Positions 25,641-35,355 of a stretch of 64,000 nucleotides of DNA are shown here, one piece after another. Numbering within the stretch: the stretch's first letter is position 1; each line of letters opens with the position of its first letter. The stretch is from Lewinellaceae bacterium (GTDB lineage Bacteria > Bacteroidota > Bacteroidia > Chitinophagales > Saprospiraceae): positions 186,001 to 250,000 of the forward strand of contig JACJYG010000006.1 in assembly GCA_020636215.1 (NCBI GenBank). Reading direction: 5' to 3'. A model generated the notes under the pieces. It had not been told where the DNA came from. It searched no databases and was given only the letters and a program-made list of their open reading frames with translations. The translations under genes were made by a program, and so were the position numbers.

Positions 25641-25691
25641 GCAAAGTGTAGCCCGGCTTACAAAGGCCTGCACTTTGCTCTAGTCTTTTTT
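25641..25691 (+). terminator. Hairpin terminator after vsr
   Basis: GCAAAGTG (25641-25648) pairs with CACTTTGC (25671-25678) and a run of T's follows at 25685-25691. It lies 30 bp past the vsr stop. Confidence 0.6.
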
Positions 25692-25705
25692 GCAATTGGT
25701 AAACT

Positions 25706-25713
25706 TATATTTG
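25706..25713 (+). promoter_or_regulatory. Candidate -7 box (TATATTTG) of the subtilase gene
   Basis: TATATTTG fits TAnnTTTG, 40 bp upstream of the subtilase ATG and just after the vsr terminator. Confidence 0.45.
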
Positions 25714-25753
25714 TAAACTTTTTTATAAGCTATATCATCAAACTTTTACACGC

Positions 25754-28732
25754 ATGGACTTAGTATGGTTTAAACACTTCCCTTTGATCCTGTTGATTGT
25801 CGTATGGAGTGCGCCCGGCTTCACCCTGGCTCAATCAACCGCTGAAAAAATATCGCCTGAGCTGCAGGCGGAAATGGACGCGGCGCCCCAGAACTTTCAC
25901 CCGGCCCTGCTAATGCTGTCCAGCCAGGTGGATGTGCCGGCGTTGGAATTGGATTTCCGCCGCCGCAACGCCAGCCTCGAAACCCGCAGCTATGAGCTGA
26001 TCACTGCTCTGCAAGCCAAAGCGGAGGAAACTCAGCCTGAGTTGCTATCCAAATTGAACAATATGCCGGGCGTAACGAACATCCAGCCTTATTGGATAAT
26101 GAACGCCATTTTCCTGGATGCTACCGCCGAAGCGCTCCTGGAATTGAGCCGCCACCCGGCTGTAGGGTGGTTGGATGTCGACGCACCGATCCGCATCGAA
26201 AACGAAGCCGCCACTTTCAGCCCGGCTCCCCTTTCACTCGATAATGTTGAAAATGGCCTGCAGGCGATCGGGGCCCCGGAAATGTGGGCAATGGGATATA
26301 CGGGCTATGGGCGGAAAGCTTTAATTGTGGATACAGGCCAGGATTTCGAACATCCCGCCTTACACAACCAGTTTGCCTATCACCACCAACCCCTGAACCA
26401 AAGCTGGCGGGGTGCAGATGGCCCCTTGGACTGTGATATTCACGGCACGCATGTTACCGGGATCGTCCTTGGGCTGGATCGGATTGCGCAGGATACCATC
26501 GGCGTGGCTTTCGGCGGCCAATGGATGGGGGGGATTGCCTTAAGTGGAGATTGTGCAGCCGGCATTTCTACTGCGGGCATCACCAATATGCTGCAGTGGG
26601 CGCTGAACCCCGATGGCAATCCCGCCACGATCGATGACCGTCCCGATGTGATCAACAATTCTTGGGCGAGCGGCTCGGCCAACTGTGGCAGTTTCGATCT
26701 TCGCCAGTTGTACGATGCGCTTTATGCAGCCGGTATTGCGGTCGTTTTTTCTGCCGGTAATGACGGGCCCGCCCCTGAAACGATCACCGCCCCCAAAATG
26801 AGCAACTGGGATCTGGTGCGCCTCTTTGCCGTTGGCAATCTCAACGCTAATTCTCCCAGCTTGCCTATTGCCAATTCTTCCAGCCGAGGCCCCAGCATTT
26901 GCGGTGGTACAGGCTCTTTACTCATCAAACCGGAAGTGTCGGCGCCGGGCAGCAGCGTTCGGTCGAGCGTGGCCGGTGGCGGGTATGGGAACCTGAGTGG
27001 CACCTCTATGGCGGCGCCCCATGTCTCCGGAGCGATCCTGCTGCTCAAAGAGGCCTTCCCTTACCTGCCAGGTGAAGAATTGATGCTGGCCCTTTATTTC
27101 ACTTGCACCGACCTCGGGGCGGTAGGGGAAGACAATAATTATGGGATGGGCATCATCAACGTTCCGGCTGCCTATCAGTATCTCATTGATCAGGGGCATG
27201 AACCGGTGCCTCCGGTATCGGCTCCCAATGATATCGCTCTGTTGCGGGCCACAACGCCGCGCTTTAATTGTGCAGAAGAAGTAGCGCCGCTTGTTCTTGT
27301 GGAGAACAATGGTTCCGATTCGATCCAGTCGCTCACCATTCAAATGAGTATTGAAGGGGCAAGCAACCTGATGCTGGAGTATTTCTGGGAGGGCCTTTTA
27401 CTGCCGAAGCAACGTATGGAGATACAATTGCCGGCACTTTCCGTTCCTGCCGGTGAGTTTGTATTGCTGATCGATATTACCCAGGCTAATGGCCAGGCCG
27501 ATGCCCGGGGGTTGGACAATACCCTAAAACAAAAGATCCTTGTTGTGGCGGATCAGATTGTTCCCGCAGAAGTATCCGCGACTGTTCCCGCCTGCGAAAA
27601 TGGCCAGGCCTTGGTGCAGAGCTTGTACGAAGGAATCGGCAAAGTACGTTGGTTCGATGCTTCCGAAGGCGGAATGTTGCTGGGAGAGGGGCCTTCCATC
27701 CTGGTGGACATAGCTGAAACACCACGCACCGTTTATGCTGAAATATCCCCGATTCGCCAGCTTGGCCGCGTTACGAATGAAGGGGGGGCTGCTCAGTGGG
27801 CCAGTACGCCGGAGGGCCTTTCTTTTGATGTATATTCCCCATGCCGGCTCCAATCTGTAAAAGTATATGCGGAAGAAGCCGGCGGACGGTTGATTACCCT
27901 CATTTTACCCAGCGGATCTTCCGTTAACAAGGTGGTGCAGGTACAAGCCGGGGAACAGCGGGTGGATTTGAACTTCAATCTGGAACCAGGTGAAGGTTAT
28001 CGCCTGGAACTAAAAGGAGGAAAAGCCCTTCAATTCAACCTGGGGGGAAATTCCTATCCTTACGAGATCCCTAATGTATTGTCGATCCGGCGTTCTACTG
28101 CCGGCCTGCTGCAATACTACTATTTTTATGACTGGACCGTTGAATATGATTATTTCTGTGGCCGCACCCCGGTAGAGATCGAGGTGGCTGCCAGTGAAAT
28201 AGCTGTTCAGGCGGCATTTGAACCCTTGGATACAACAATTGACCTGGCTTTGGGAGGTAACGAACTGGCCTTTACGGACCAGTCCGAAGGCGCCATATCC
28301 TGGCTATGGAATTTTGGTGATGGCTCCACCAGCACGGAGCAAAATCCCATACATGCTTATAGTGACACCGGATTATATCAGGTTACGCTGACGGTCATAG
28401 GCGCGGAAGGCTGCAGTAACAGTACAGGGGGCAGCGTACAAGTATCAGAGAGCCTGATAAGTAGTATTAGCACTCCGTCCGGTTCCTGGGAAATGTCGAT
28501 TTTCCCTAATCCTGCTCAGGAAAACATTTTTATTAGCCTGGCGCTTGATCAACCCACAACAGTAAGGCTTACACTTTACGACCTGGTGGGCCGGCCGGCC
28601 AGGGCCCACAATATAGAATGGGCCGGGCCGGATGCTCTGGAGTTCTCTTTAGTTGGATTGCCTGCCGGCGCTTATGTGCTGGTGGCGGAAACGGAGCAGG
28701 GGCGTTTAGCCCGTCGATTAATTAAGCATTGA
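25754..28732 (+). CDS. Secreted subtilisin-like serine protease (S8) with PKD and T9SS type-A sorting domain
   Basis: A 992-residue exported protease. A signal peptide (ending TLAQ) and an inhibitor-like propeptide (residues about 30-150) precede the S8 catalytic domain. The triad is D193 in ALIVDTGQDF, H230 in HGTHVTG and S418 in GTSMAAP. An N-containing oxyanion segment (VINNSWASGS) lies between them. A beta-rich middle follows (with an Ig-like mature-chain region), then a PKD domain near residues 840-900 (WLWNFGDGSTSTEQNPIHAY). A Por-type T9SS signal (MSIFPNPAQENIFI to the end) finishes the chain. It likely digests proteins outside the cell. It is a single gene with its own promoter box. 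Confidence 0.92.
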   Translation: MDLVWFKHFPLILLIVVWSAPGFTLAQSTAEKISPELQAEMDAAPQNFHPALLMLSSQVDVPALELDFRRRNASLETRSYELITALQAKAEETQPELLSKLNNMPGVTNIQPYWIMNAIFLDATAEALLELSRHPAVGWLDVDAPIRIENEAATFSPAPLSLDNVENGLQAIGAPEMWAMGYTGYGRKALIVDTGQDFEHPALHNQFAYHHQPLNQSWRGADGPLDCDIHGTHVTGIVLGLDRIAQDTIGVAFGGQWMGGIALSGDCAAGISTAGITNMLQWALNPDGNPATIDDRPDVINNSWASGSANCGSFDLRQLYDALYAAGIAVVFSAGNDGPAPETITAPKMSNWDLVRLFAVGNLNANSPSLPIANSSSRGPSICGGTGSLLIKPEVSAPGSSVRSSVAGGGYGNLSGTSMAAPHVSGAILLLKEAFPYLPGEELMLALYFTCTDLGAVGEDNNYGMGIINVPAAYQYLIDQGHEPVPPVSAPNDIALLRATTPRFNCAEEVAPLVLVENNGSDSIQSLTIQMSIEGASNLMLEYFWEGLLLPKQRMEIQLPALSVPAGEFVLLIDITQANGQADARGLDNTLKQKILVVADQIVPAEVSATVPACENGQALVQSLYEGIGKVRWFDASEGGMLLGEGPSILVDIAETPRTVYAEISPIRQLGRVTNEGGAAQWASTPEGLSFDVYSPCRLQSVKVYAEEAGGRLITLILPSGSSVNKVVQVQAGEQRVDLNFNLEPGEGYRLELKGGKALQFNLGGNSYPYEIPNVLSIRRSTAGLLQYYYFYDWTVEYDYFCGRTPVEIEVAASEIAVQAAFEPLDTTIDLALGGNELAFTDQSEGAISWLWNFGDGSTSTEQNPIHAYSDTGLYQVTLTVIGAEGCSNSTGGSVQVSESLISSISTPSGSWEMSIFPNPAQENIFISLALDQPTTVRLTLYDLVGRPARAHNIEWAGPDALEFSLVGLPAGAYVLVAETEQGRLARRLIKH

Positions 28733-28805
28733 TGTGGTAGAAGCATGAGTCACCCCCAATTTTCCCTGCGGAGATGCTCGATCCATGCCTGTTCGGGCAT
28801 GGATC

Positions 28806-29029
28806 GATACTACGCCTTACGGGCGATGGATACTGTTGATACTTTCCCGGAATCGGGATGAGACAGCCTTAAAAAGGCAAGGCAAGGTTATTGCAGGTGG
28901 CTCAGGCCTGTGGAAACACTTTTCATTTGAACTTGGAATCAACTTGAGGACAAGGGGCCAAGCTTTTAAACATACAGGACAAGCCATGCCTTTAATCAAC
29001 AGCATCTGCCCGCCGTAAGGCGTAGCATC
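28806..29029. repeat. Imperfect-palindrome intergenic element
   Basis: Arms 28806-28840 and 28995-29029 are inverted copies of equal length with 28 of 35 positions matching by eye; they share TACGCCTTACGG and CTGTTGAT. The flanks carry a CGGGATGA motif also seen near 35.3 kb (GAAAATTCGGGATGA). The whole gap 28733-29111 shows no gene. Confidence 0.65.
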
Positions 29030-29111
29030 TTTTTGGGCCACCTGGCCCAAAAAGAGAATCCACAGGATCAATACGAAAATTCGGGATGACTCCTGTTTCT
29101 GCCGCACTTAC

Positions 29112-30416
29112 TCAACCGGAGTAAGCTATTTTCCAGATCTTTCCTTTTACAGAATCCGCAATATAGAGCGAGCCATCCGGGCCAATGGCCAGGCCGGTGG
29201 GCCGGTGTAGGGCGTCACTTGGCTGCGCCACTGTCTCCAGGCCGGCGATGTTGTCGGCAAAGATTTCCCAATCACCGGAGGCTTGGCCGTCCTTCATAGG
29301 CACAAATGCGACGAAGTAGCCCTTCTGTGGTAACGGCGCCCGGTTCCAGGAGCCATGAAAAGCAATAAAGGCGCCATTGTGGTATTTTTCCGGGAACGAT
29401 GTTGCCGTATAGAAAACCAGGTCGTTAGGAGCCATGTGGCCGGGAAAGGCGACGATGGGTTTCTTAATATCGGCGCAACGGCCTTGTTTTTGCCCGTCGC
29501 CACCATATTCCGGAGCCTGTATTTTCTGTCCTTTGCGTTGGTCAAAGTAACAATAGGGCCAGCCGAAATCGTCCCCCTCATCAATTTGAAGGAATTCCTC
29601 GGCGGGCAGCTCGGCATTGTCTTTATCGGTATATAAATCAGGATATAAGTACCCGAGCTGGTCGCGGCCATGCTGCATAGCATACAGAGAGCCGGCAATG
29701 GGGTTCCACTCTAAGGCGACGCAATTGCGCAGGCCGGTGGCGTAGCGCAGGCCATCCTGCTTTTGGGTTTGGGCGGTGCGGCTGGCGTCGAAGCGCCAAA
29801 TACCGCCATGCCATTCCAATTGCGGACAAGGGTCCTGGCCTTTGGCGCCCCTTTCGCGGTCTGGTTCGGTACAGGCGTTGGATGGCGCACCTACATTGAC
29901 GTAAAGGTGGCCTTCCCCATCAAAAGTAATGGACTTGGCCTCATGGGAAGTCTGCTCTGGAAATCCTCCTGCGATCAACACTCGTTGGCTTTCATCCGGA
30001 ACGAGTTGGCCATCCTCCGGAAGAGGGTAGCGGTACACTTCCCGGTCGGAAGAACAGTATAGAAAACCATTGTAAATGGCCATGCCTGTTCCGGTATGGT
30101 TGCCGAAATATTCGATTCGGTCAGCATGGCCGTCGCCGTTTTCATCCCGAAGGGCAGCAATACCTTTTCCGTTTTTCTCAGCCGAAAGTTGAACGTAAAT
30201 ATCTCCGTTTTCTCTTACTGCAATATGACGGCCCCGGCCAATGTCATCGGCTACTACAATGGCCTGAAAGCCATCCGGTAGTTCAATGGACGGGTCGGCC
30301 CACTGCCCGGAAGGGCTTTCGGCGGCGGCTTCGCTACTCGACTCGGGACTGCTGTTTTTACAGCCAAAGGCCAATAAGGCAAGGAATAGTGTCAATGCTG
30401 GGTAAATGATTCGCAT
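29112..30416 (-). CDS. PQQ-dependent sugar dehydrogenase-like lipoprotein (GSDH family)
   Basis: A 434-residue lipoprotein (lipobox AFGC near residue 19) with the six-bladed propeller of the glucose/sorbosone dehydrogenase family. Motifs are the ELPDGFQAIVVADDIGRGRH opening, HEAKSITFDGEGHLYVNVG, GLRNCVALEWNP with MQHGRDQLG, DDFGWPYCY, and a final HRPTGLAIGPDGSLYIADS. Family enzymes oxidise aldose sugars with PQQ in the periplasm. Whether this one binds PQQ is inferred from the family. ATG 30416 is chosen because the longer frame (30461) does not begin with a signal peptide. Confidence 0.82.
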   Translation of the reverse strand: MRIIYPALTLFLALLAFGCKNSSPESSSEAAAESPSGQWADPSIELPDGFQAIVVADDIGRGRHIAVRENGDIYVQLSAEKNGKGIAALRDENGDGHADRIEYFGNHTGTGMAIYNGFLYCSSDREVYRYPLPEDGQLVPDESQRVLIAGGFPEQTSHEAKSITFDGEGHLYVNVGAPSNACTEPDRERGAKGQDPCPQLEWHGGIWRFDASRTAQTQKQDGLRYATGLRNCVALEWNPIAGSLYAMQHGRDQLGYLYPDLYTDKDNAELPAEEFLQIDEGDDFGWPYCYFDQRKGQKIQAPEYGGDGQKQGRCADIKKPIVAFPGHMAPNDLVFYTATSFPEKYHNGAFIAFHGSWNRAPLPQKGYFVAFVPMKDGQASGDWEIFADNIAGLETVAQPSDALHRPTGLAIGPDGSLYIADSVKGKIWKIAYSG

Positions 30417-30508
30417 AGTTGTGTGGACTTTTGGTTTAACAAAACAACAAAAAAAGCCCACGGGGGTTTCAAATGGCCGCAGGCCAGAACCAGGATGGCC
30501 GGGAATGC

Positions 30509-30600
30509 GTAGCCTTCAAATTTATTTGAGGAGCTGAAATCATAAATTTCTGGCTTCCAGTGGTTTTTCTGTTGACGACGCAAATAAATTTGCGCGTCAC
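30509..30600. repeat. REP pair (inverted, GTAG-headed), away from its transposase
   Basis: GTAGCCTTCAAATTTATTTG (30509-30528, then AGGAGCT) and an inverted partner around GACGCAAATAAATTTGCGCG (30577-30596) have the same core and opposite arrangement as the REPs that flank the RAYT gene at 58 kb. The two form a BIME-like unit in the gap between the sugar dehydrogenase and the barrel protein. Confidence 0.75.
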
Positions 30601-30672
30601 GGCCATTCCCGGCCACCCAGGCCCGTCGTAGGTCGCAGGTGGAACATAAGCGCCGTTCGGCCTGCTGCCTCC

Positions 30673-31257
30673 TTAAAGCCTGGCGCTTGCTCCAAGCTTC
30701 AGCAAAGAATCCCCCATTCCTATTTCAGCGAACAGGCGTAGCTTACGGCTAAGCTGGTAGCGGGCGCCGAGGAAACCAGTCATGTAAAAACGGTTATTGT
30801 TTTCCTGATAGCCATGTTCTTTAGCCTTGGTTTTTTCCCCGGCATCCATGATTTCAAAACGGCTGGAATAGAGGCCAGCAGCAGTACCTCCGTAGGCCTC
30901 CCAATTTCCAATTGGGTTGGAATGGGCGGCGAAGCGCAGTCCGGCTACCGTGGTTCGGTTTTGCCAGGGCACGGCTGTTTCGCTGTTGAACAAAGGCCGT
31001 GTCCCATGGCTATAGGAATAACCCGCATAAGCCCCGAGGCTGAAATGGCGTTGCAGCCGATAATCGAGGCTAAAGCTCAGCGGCAGGCCGGTAGCCGGCG
31101 CGCCTCCATCTTTAAAATAGGTGGACAATAGGCCGATACCGAGGTTGAGGTCGGCAAAGCCCTGCCTGGGGCATCGGTTGCAGGATTGGGCGTTTGTGGC
31201 CTGGCTTATGCTCATCATTAATATGGCTAAGAAGAGGGTGCTTTTGAGGATGTTCAT
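30673..31257 (-). CDS. Small outer-membrane beta-barrel protein
   Basis: A 194-residue exported protein (signal peptide ending NAQS) with two cysteines just after the cleavage site (CNRC). Alternating aromatic/polar strands follow: LNLGIGLLSTYF, SFSLDYRLQRHFSLGAYAGY, AAGLYSSRFEI, TGFLGARYQLSRKLRLFAEI, and a terminal LGASARL. The length and pattern fit an 8-stranded outer-membrane barrel. No function can be assigned. It stands alone between a REP pair and a lipoprotein gene on the same strand. Confidence 0.65.
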   Translation of the reverse strand: MNILKSTLFLAILMMSISQATNAQSCNRCPRQGFADLNLGIGLLSTYFKDGGAPATGLPLSFSLDYRLQRHFSLGAYAGYSYSHGTRPLFNSETAVPWQNRTTVAGLRFAAHSNPIGNWEAYGGTAAGLYSSRFEIMDAGEKTKAKEHGYQENNNRFYMTGFLGARYQLSRKLRLFAEIGMGDSLLKLGASARL

Positions 31258-31411
31258 TTTTAAGGTGTTTTTGGAGTGGAGGGGTATAACTTTTCTGCTC
31301 CACTCAGGGTGAAGAAATGCTTGTTCGGACTGGTGTGTCCGGTATTTCCGAATCTCAGGCCAGAGGCTTTATCCGGGATGCAAAGCTGGGGCCGCCTTTT
31401 TAACTAAAAAC

Positions 31412-32086
31412 CTATTCTCTGTACGGAAACCTTCGCGCCATCTTTCGGGAAATATTATCGATGATTTCGCTGTGGGGCCGGTTCCAGTTTGTTCCGACGG
31501 TTTTGTTGGTGGCCCAAACCGGGACGCCGGACTGGCCATCGAGGATACTGCAGGAGGCATCCACATCACTGGTTTTTGAGCTGGGAATAAGCCAGAATGG
31601 GCCATCTGTGAAAATTAGAAGGAAATTTTGGGCCATGCTCAGCCCAAAGGATTCCAGGTCAGTGAGGTACTGGGTCTTACGGACTGTGGCTCGGACAATG
31701 GCATCGACACCCAGTATCTCAGCCAATTTGGTGGGGGGCAGTTCCCAGCTTTCGCGAGGGGAAAAGCCTGCGTCTTTTAGTCTCGAATTGGTCTCGGAAA
31801 TGTCTTGTAGTGCAATGTAAATCTCCCCTTCGCGGCTACCAGTGCGTTTGGCGATCTCGGTATACAGGGAAATTTGGAAAGCCTGGCTTTCCGCTGCTTC
31901 GACCTGCTCGATCATTTCGGGGGTCACCTCCGGTGGAATGCGCCCTGTCGTGATAGTGTGTACGGGTACGACAGCGATGAGTTGATGTTGTGGGGCCAAG
32001 TTTTCATAGCTTGCCGTTTTGTAATACTCCCGGCCACAGTTGCTCAGCATCAGGACGGAGAGCGTGAAAAAAAGAAAGTTTTTCAT
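31412..32086 (-). CDS. Lipoprotein of unknown function
   Basis: A 224-residue protein with a lipobox at LSNC (residue about 17). The body contains an IAVVPVHTITTGRIPP strand, a helix-rich region (EVTPEMIEQVEAAESQAFQI), and KLAEILGVDAIVRATVRKTQ, then a DVDASCSILDGQSGVPVWAT segment and a Lys/Arg-rich end. The 'build a value, compare to locus default' pattern is faintly like lipoproteins of the GNA1162/DUF799 or CsgG-like groups, which sit at the outer membrane. This is a weak comparison and the protein is best treated as hypothetical. Confidence 0.6.
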   Translation of the reverse strand: MKNFLFFTLSVLMLSNCGREYYKTASYENLAPQHQLIAVVPVHTITTGRIPPEVTPEMIEQVEAAESQAFQISLYTEIAKRTGSREGEIYIALQDISETNSRLKDAGFSPRESWELPPTKLAEILGVDAIVRATVRKTQYLTDLESFGLSMAQNFLLIFTDGPFWLIPSSKTSDVDASCSILDGQSGVPVWATNKTVGTNWNRPHSEIIDNISRKMARRFPYRE

Positions 32087-32370
32087 GGTAGAAAGTTTTA
32101 TTAGGGTAAATGGGGACTAGCCTGTTTTAGTAATCTGCTTTTTTTAATTAATGCTTAGGTGCTTTTTTAATAAAACAAGAAAACCAGGCTTAGCCCCCAA
32201 AGAGGGTGGAGATTTTTTTTGACACGACTAAAGAGAGGGGGAGCTGAAATTTTTGAAGCCCTCTTTTGTTCTTGTCCACCGAATACCTACTTTCGGTGCA
32301 GAACTTTTTGTAGTATTCAAAATAGCCGAACTTGTTTTTTGAGCATTCCAAAGAAAGACAAAGACCTGGT

Positions 32371-34974
32371 ATGAAATCTATTCTGCTGCTTATCCTGTTA
32401 GTGCCTGCTTTTCTGAGTTGGGGTCAAAATGAAGATCTGATGCGCCTGGCTGAAGTACTTTCTGCCGCCGGGCGGTACGGCGAATCCAATGGCATGTTGG
32501 ACCGGTTTGTCGCTCAAAACCCCAACCGATTATTTGATAAAGGCGAGGCGCTTTTTCTTCAGAGTTTCAATTATCTTCAACTGGGCGACCTGGACGCCGC
32601 CCGCGAATCCAACACTGCATCCCTGCAACTTCGGCAGCAATTTGTACCGGAAGGCCTGGCGACCAATTACCTGCGCTTTGGCGAGATCTACCTTCGACAA
32701 GGCCAGTTCGAGCGCGCTTTGTCGACCCTCTTCCGGGCCGAGGAATTTCCAATGATGGATGACCCGCAAAGCGCCGCGCTGATTAAGGAGCGGATCGGGG
32801 AGGGCTATTTCATGTTGCAGCAGTATGAGCACGCCCGCCAGTTCTTTCAGCAATCCCTGGACATTCTGTCTATTGAGGAGGGCGAGGATTCGCCCGGGGT
32901 ATCGGCCAACTATATTCAGATTGGCCAGGCCTATTTCAAGGAAGGCAGGCTGAAAGAATCGGAACTGGCCTATAAACAGTCAATGGATTTGGAGGAAGCA
33001 TTGGAAGGCGGCGCCTCCCGAAAAGGACAGTTGTGGAATGCCCTCGGACAATTGGCGGAACAGGAGGGGAAACCCGAAGCAGCCAAACAATATTACAGCC
33101 AGGCGTTGATAGTTAGCCGAAGCGAATATCCTGCCGTTGCAGTGTCGGCCCTGCTAAATCTGGCGCACCTGCACATAAGCAGAGGGGCAATTGATGAAGC
33201 GAAGGAAATGGTGAAAATGGCTGTAGGCATATTGTGTCCGGGATTTCTTTCGGAGAAATATTCAGATACCCCCTCGCCGGGCCAGCCGGTGCTGAACCGT
33301 TTGCAGTTTGTCCAGGCTTTGGAATTAAAGGCTTCCATTAGCCTGCAGGAAGGCCAGCAGGCTAATCTGGAGCTGGCCCTTGCCAGTAGCCTGCGCGGAA
33401 TAGAGGCCATTGAAGAAGAAGTTGAAGTGCTGGCTGAAAGCGCCAACCGGCTCCTCATACTGGATGAGCGGATGGGGATTTACGAGAAGGGTATGGAGGC
33501 GGCGTACCGACTGTTTCAGCAAAGCAATAACACGGCCTATGCGGCGCAGGCTTTTGAGATTTCCGAGCGGGCCCGGGCGCTGGGCTTTCGCCTCAACCGC
33601 TATAGCCAGGAAGCTGAAATGGGGAAGAAAAATAAGGTGCAGGAAGAGGTTGCCGGGCGGCGATATGCCCTTCGATCGGCCGAACTAAGCCTTGCCCGTC
33701 AACCTGATGCCCCCCTTGCCCGACAGCAGTGGGGAGATCAAAAACAGGCCTTCCAAAGGTTTATGGGCGCGCTGAAGGCAATGGACCCCGATTTTTATTT
33801 CCGGCACTTTGGCATTTCCGTAGCTGCTGTGCCCGAAATACAGCAGCAACTCGACGAAAAAACCGCCCTGCTAAGTTATTATCTGGGTGACAGCCATTAC
33901 TATGTATTTGTATTAACCAGCGGGGAATTCCAGGCATTGCGCTTCGATGGAGGGGGGAAATTGAAAGCAGCGGCCGATGCTTACCTCGGGGCGCTCCAAA
34001 AAGAAGATGCCCAGGGTTTTACTCAATCCGGCAATAGTTTGTATGAAAAATTGATCCGCCCGCTTTCCGCTCTGCTGAAAAAGAAAGACAAGCTGCTGGT
34101 GATTCCCCATGGCCTACTTTGTGCGCTGCCATTAGAAGGTTTATTATCCGATGCGCCCAAAGGCAGTGGGACGGGGAAATTCCACAAACTGGACTATCTG
34201 GCCAAGACGTTTGTCGTGCAGTATGCTCCCTCGGCAAGCGTATATAGCCGGGATTTTCTGGCTGCTCCGGGCGTCTTCGGAGCTGGGTTGTTGGCATTCG
34301 CGCCGGTTTTTGACCAAGAGGCTGCCAACGGCTTACTGCCGCCAGGAAATGCCGTGCTTTTTGATACCACCTACCAGCATTCGAGGAGCCTGCAGGCAGT
34401 TGCGCCCGATGGCGATTCATTTGTCGCACTGCCTGGTTCGGGGAGTGAAAGTGAGCGTATTGCCGGCCAATTTTCCGAAAAGGGAAAAAATGCAATAGTC
34501 TTGTCTGGCCGCGAGGCAACAGAGCAGGCTTTCAAAACCCAGGCGGGCCAGTACCGCTATCTGCACCTGGCGACTCATGGTTTTTCCAGTTCCTTCAATC
34601 CCGCCATCACAGGTATTGCATTTTCTCAGCTTTCCGGGGCAGGAATGGAAGACGGCATCCTTTTTGCCGGAGAGATCCCTTCCCTGCAGCTGAAAGCCGA
34701 ATTGGTGGTGCTGCGCTACTTTCAGGCCATGCCCTCAGGAGAGGGTTTATTTTCGATCGCCCTGCCTTTCCTCGAAACCGGTGTGCCGAACCTCCTTATA
34801 GCATCCGGGGTTAATACCGGACAACAAGAAAAAATAATCGCCTTGTTTTACGAAGCACTGCTGAAGGGCGCCAGTCCGGGAAGGGCCCTGCACCAGGCCC
34901 GCCAGCAAATGATGGCCGACAAGGAAACAGCTGCGCCCTGGAATTGGGTGGGTGTGGTGTTGGTAGGACGGTAG
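32371..34974 (+). CDS. TPR-CHAT protein with degenerate catalytic site
   Basis: An 867-residue exported protein (signal ending SWGQ). Residues about 20-400 are TPR-like helical repeats (FNYLQLGDLDAARESNTAS; ANYIQIGQAYFKEGRLKESE; LWNALGQLAEQEGKPEAAKQ), then a coiled linker. A CHAT domain (caspase-like clan) fills residues about 550-867. The catalytic His is kept (H736 in LHLATHGF). The usual LSACETG cysteine box aligns with VVLRYFQAMPSGEG, so F784 stands where the Cys should be. The downstream GEGLFSIALPFLETGVPNLL helix is preserved. It is probably a non-proteolytic CHAT scaffold or receptor. ATG 32371 gives the signal peptide. Confidence 0.82.
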   Translation: MKSILLLILLVPAFLSWGQNEDLMRLAEVLSAAGRYGESNGMLDRFVAQNPNRLFDKGEALFLQSFNYLQLGDLDAARESNTASLQLRQQFVPEGLATNYLRFGEIYLRQGQFERALSTLFRAEEFPMMDDPQSAALIKERIGEGYFMLQQYEHARQFFQQSLDILSIEEGEDSPGVSANYIQIGQAYFKEGRLKESELAYKQSMDLEEALEGGASRKGQLWNALGQLAEQEGKPEAAKQYYSQALIVSRSEYPAVAVSALLNLAHLHISRGAIDEAKEMVKMAVGILCPGFLSEKYSDTPSPGQPVLNRLQFVQALELKASISLQEGQQANLELALASSLRGIEAIEEEVEVLAESANRLLILDERMGIYEKGMEAAYRLFQQSNNTAYAAQAFEISERARALGFRLNRYSQEAEMGKKNKVQEEVAGRRYALRSAELSLARQPDAPLARQQWGDQKQAFQRFMGALKAMDPDFYFRHFGISVAAVPEIQQQLDEKTALLSYYLGDSHYYVFVLTSGEFQALRFDGGGKLKAAADAYLGALQKEDAQGFTQSGNSLYEKLIRPLSALLKKKDKLLVIPHGLLCALPLEGLLSDAPKGSGTGKFHKLDYLAKTFVVQYAPSASVYSRDFLAAPGVFGAGLLAFAPVFDQEAANGLLPPGNAVLFDTTYQHSRSLQAVAPDGDSFVALPGSGSESERIAGQFSEKGKNAIVLSGREATEQAFKTQAGQYRYLHLATHGFSSSFNPAITGIAFSQLSGAGMEDGILFAGEIPSLQLKAELVVLRYFQAMPSGEGLFSIALPFLETGVPNLLIASGVNTGQQEKIIALFYEALLKGASPGRALHQARQQMMADKETAAPWNWVGVVLVGR

Positions 34975-35056
34975 GCTTTGAGTTGAAGGCTGAAACATCT
35001 TCCATCCTGAAAACAGTTCATCCCGGATTTTGAGCCACCAATCAGCGATTCTATTC

Positions 35057-35210
35057 CTGCCCGCCGCTGGCAGCAGGCGGGGATACTCCTCAAAGCCCGC
35101 ATACGGGCTTTGAGGATACTTTGGCCCTGCGGGCCGTTGATACTATGGATGAGGAGGCTCCACAACAAAAAGAACTTTAATGGGCGGCTTCTCTCATCAA
35201 TAGCATCAAC
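35057..35210. repeat. Compound palindromic element after the CHAT gene
   Basis: An inner inverted pair (35136-35153 and 35193-35210, 16 of 18 matching) and a strong hairpin CTCAAAGCCC/GGGCTTTGAG (35090-35115) lie in a gap of about 380 bp (34975-35355). CCCGCCGCTGGCAGCAGGCG and a similar GC block at 35225-35250 give further dyads. Shared motifs (GTTGATACTATGGAT, AAAATTCGGGATGA) link it with the element at 28.8-29.1 kb. Confidence 0.55.
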
Positions 35211-35355
35211 TTAGTATCCCTGCCGGCCTGCGGCACAGCAGGCGGGCTCCGCCGATCAGGCGTAGTATCGGCCCCGGCCCGAATGGGCAGGGGGCGAGCA
35301 TCTTCCGGGATATTCTACGAAAATTCGGGATGATCCATGTTTTAGTTTTCTGTTG

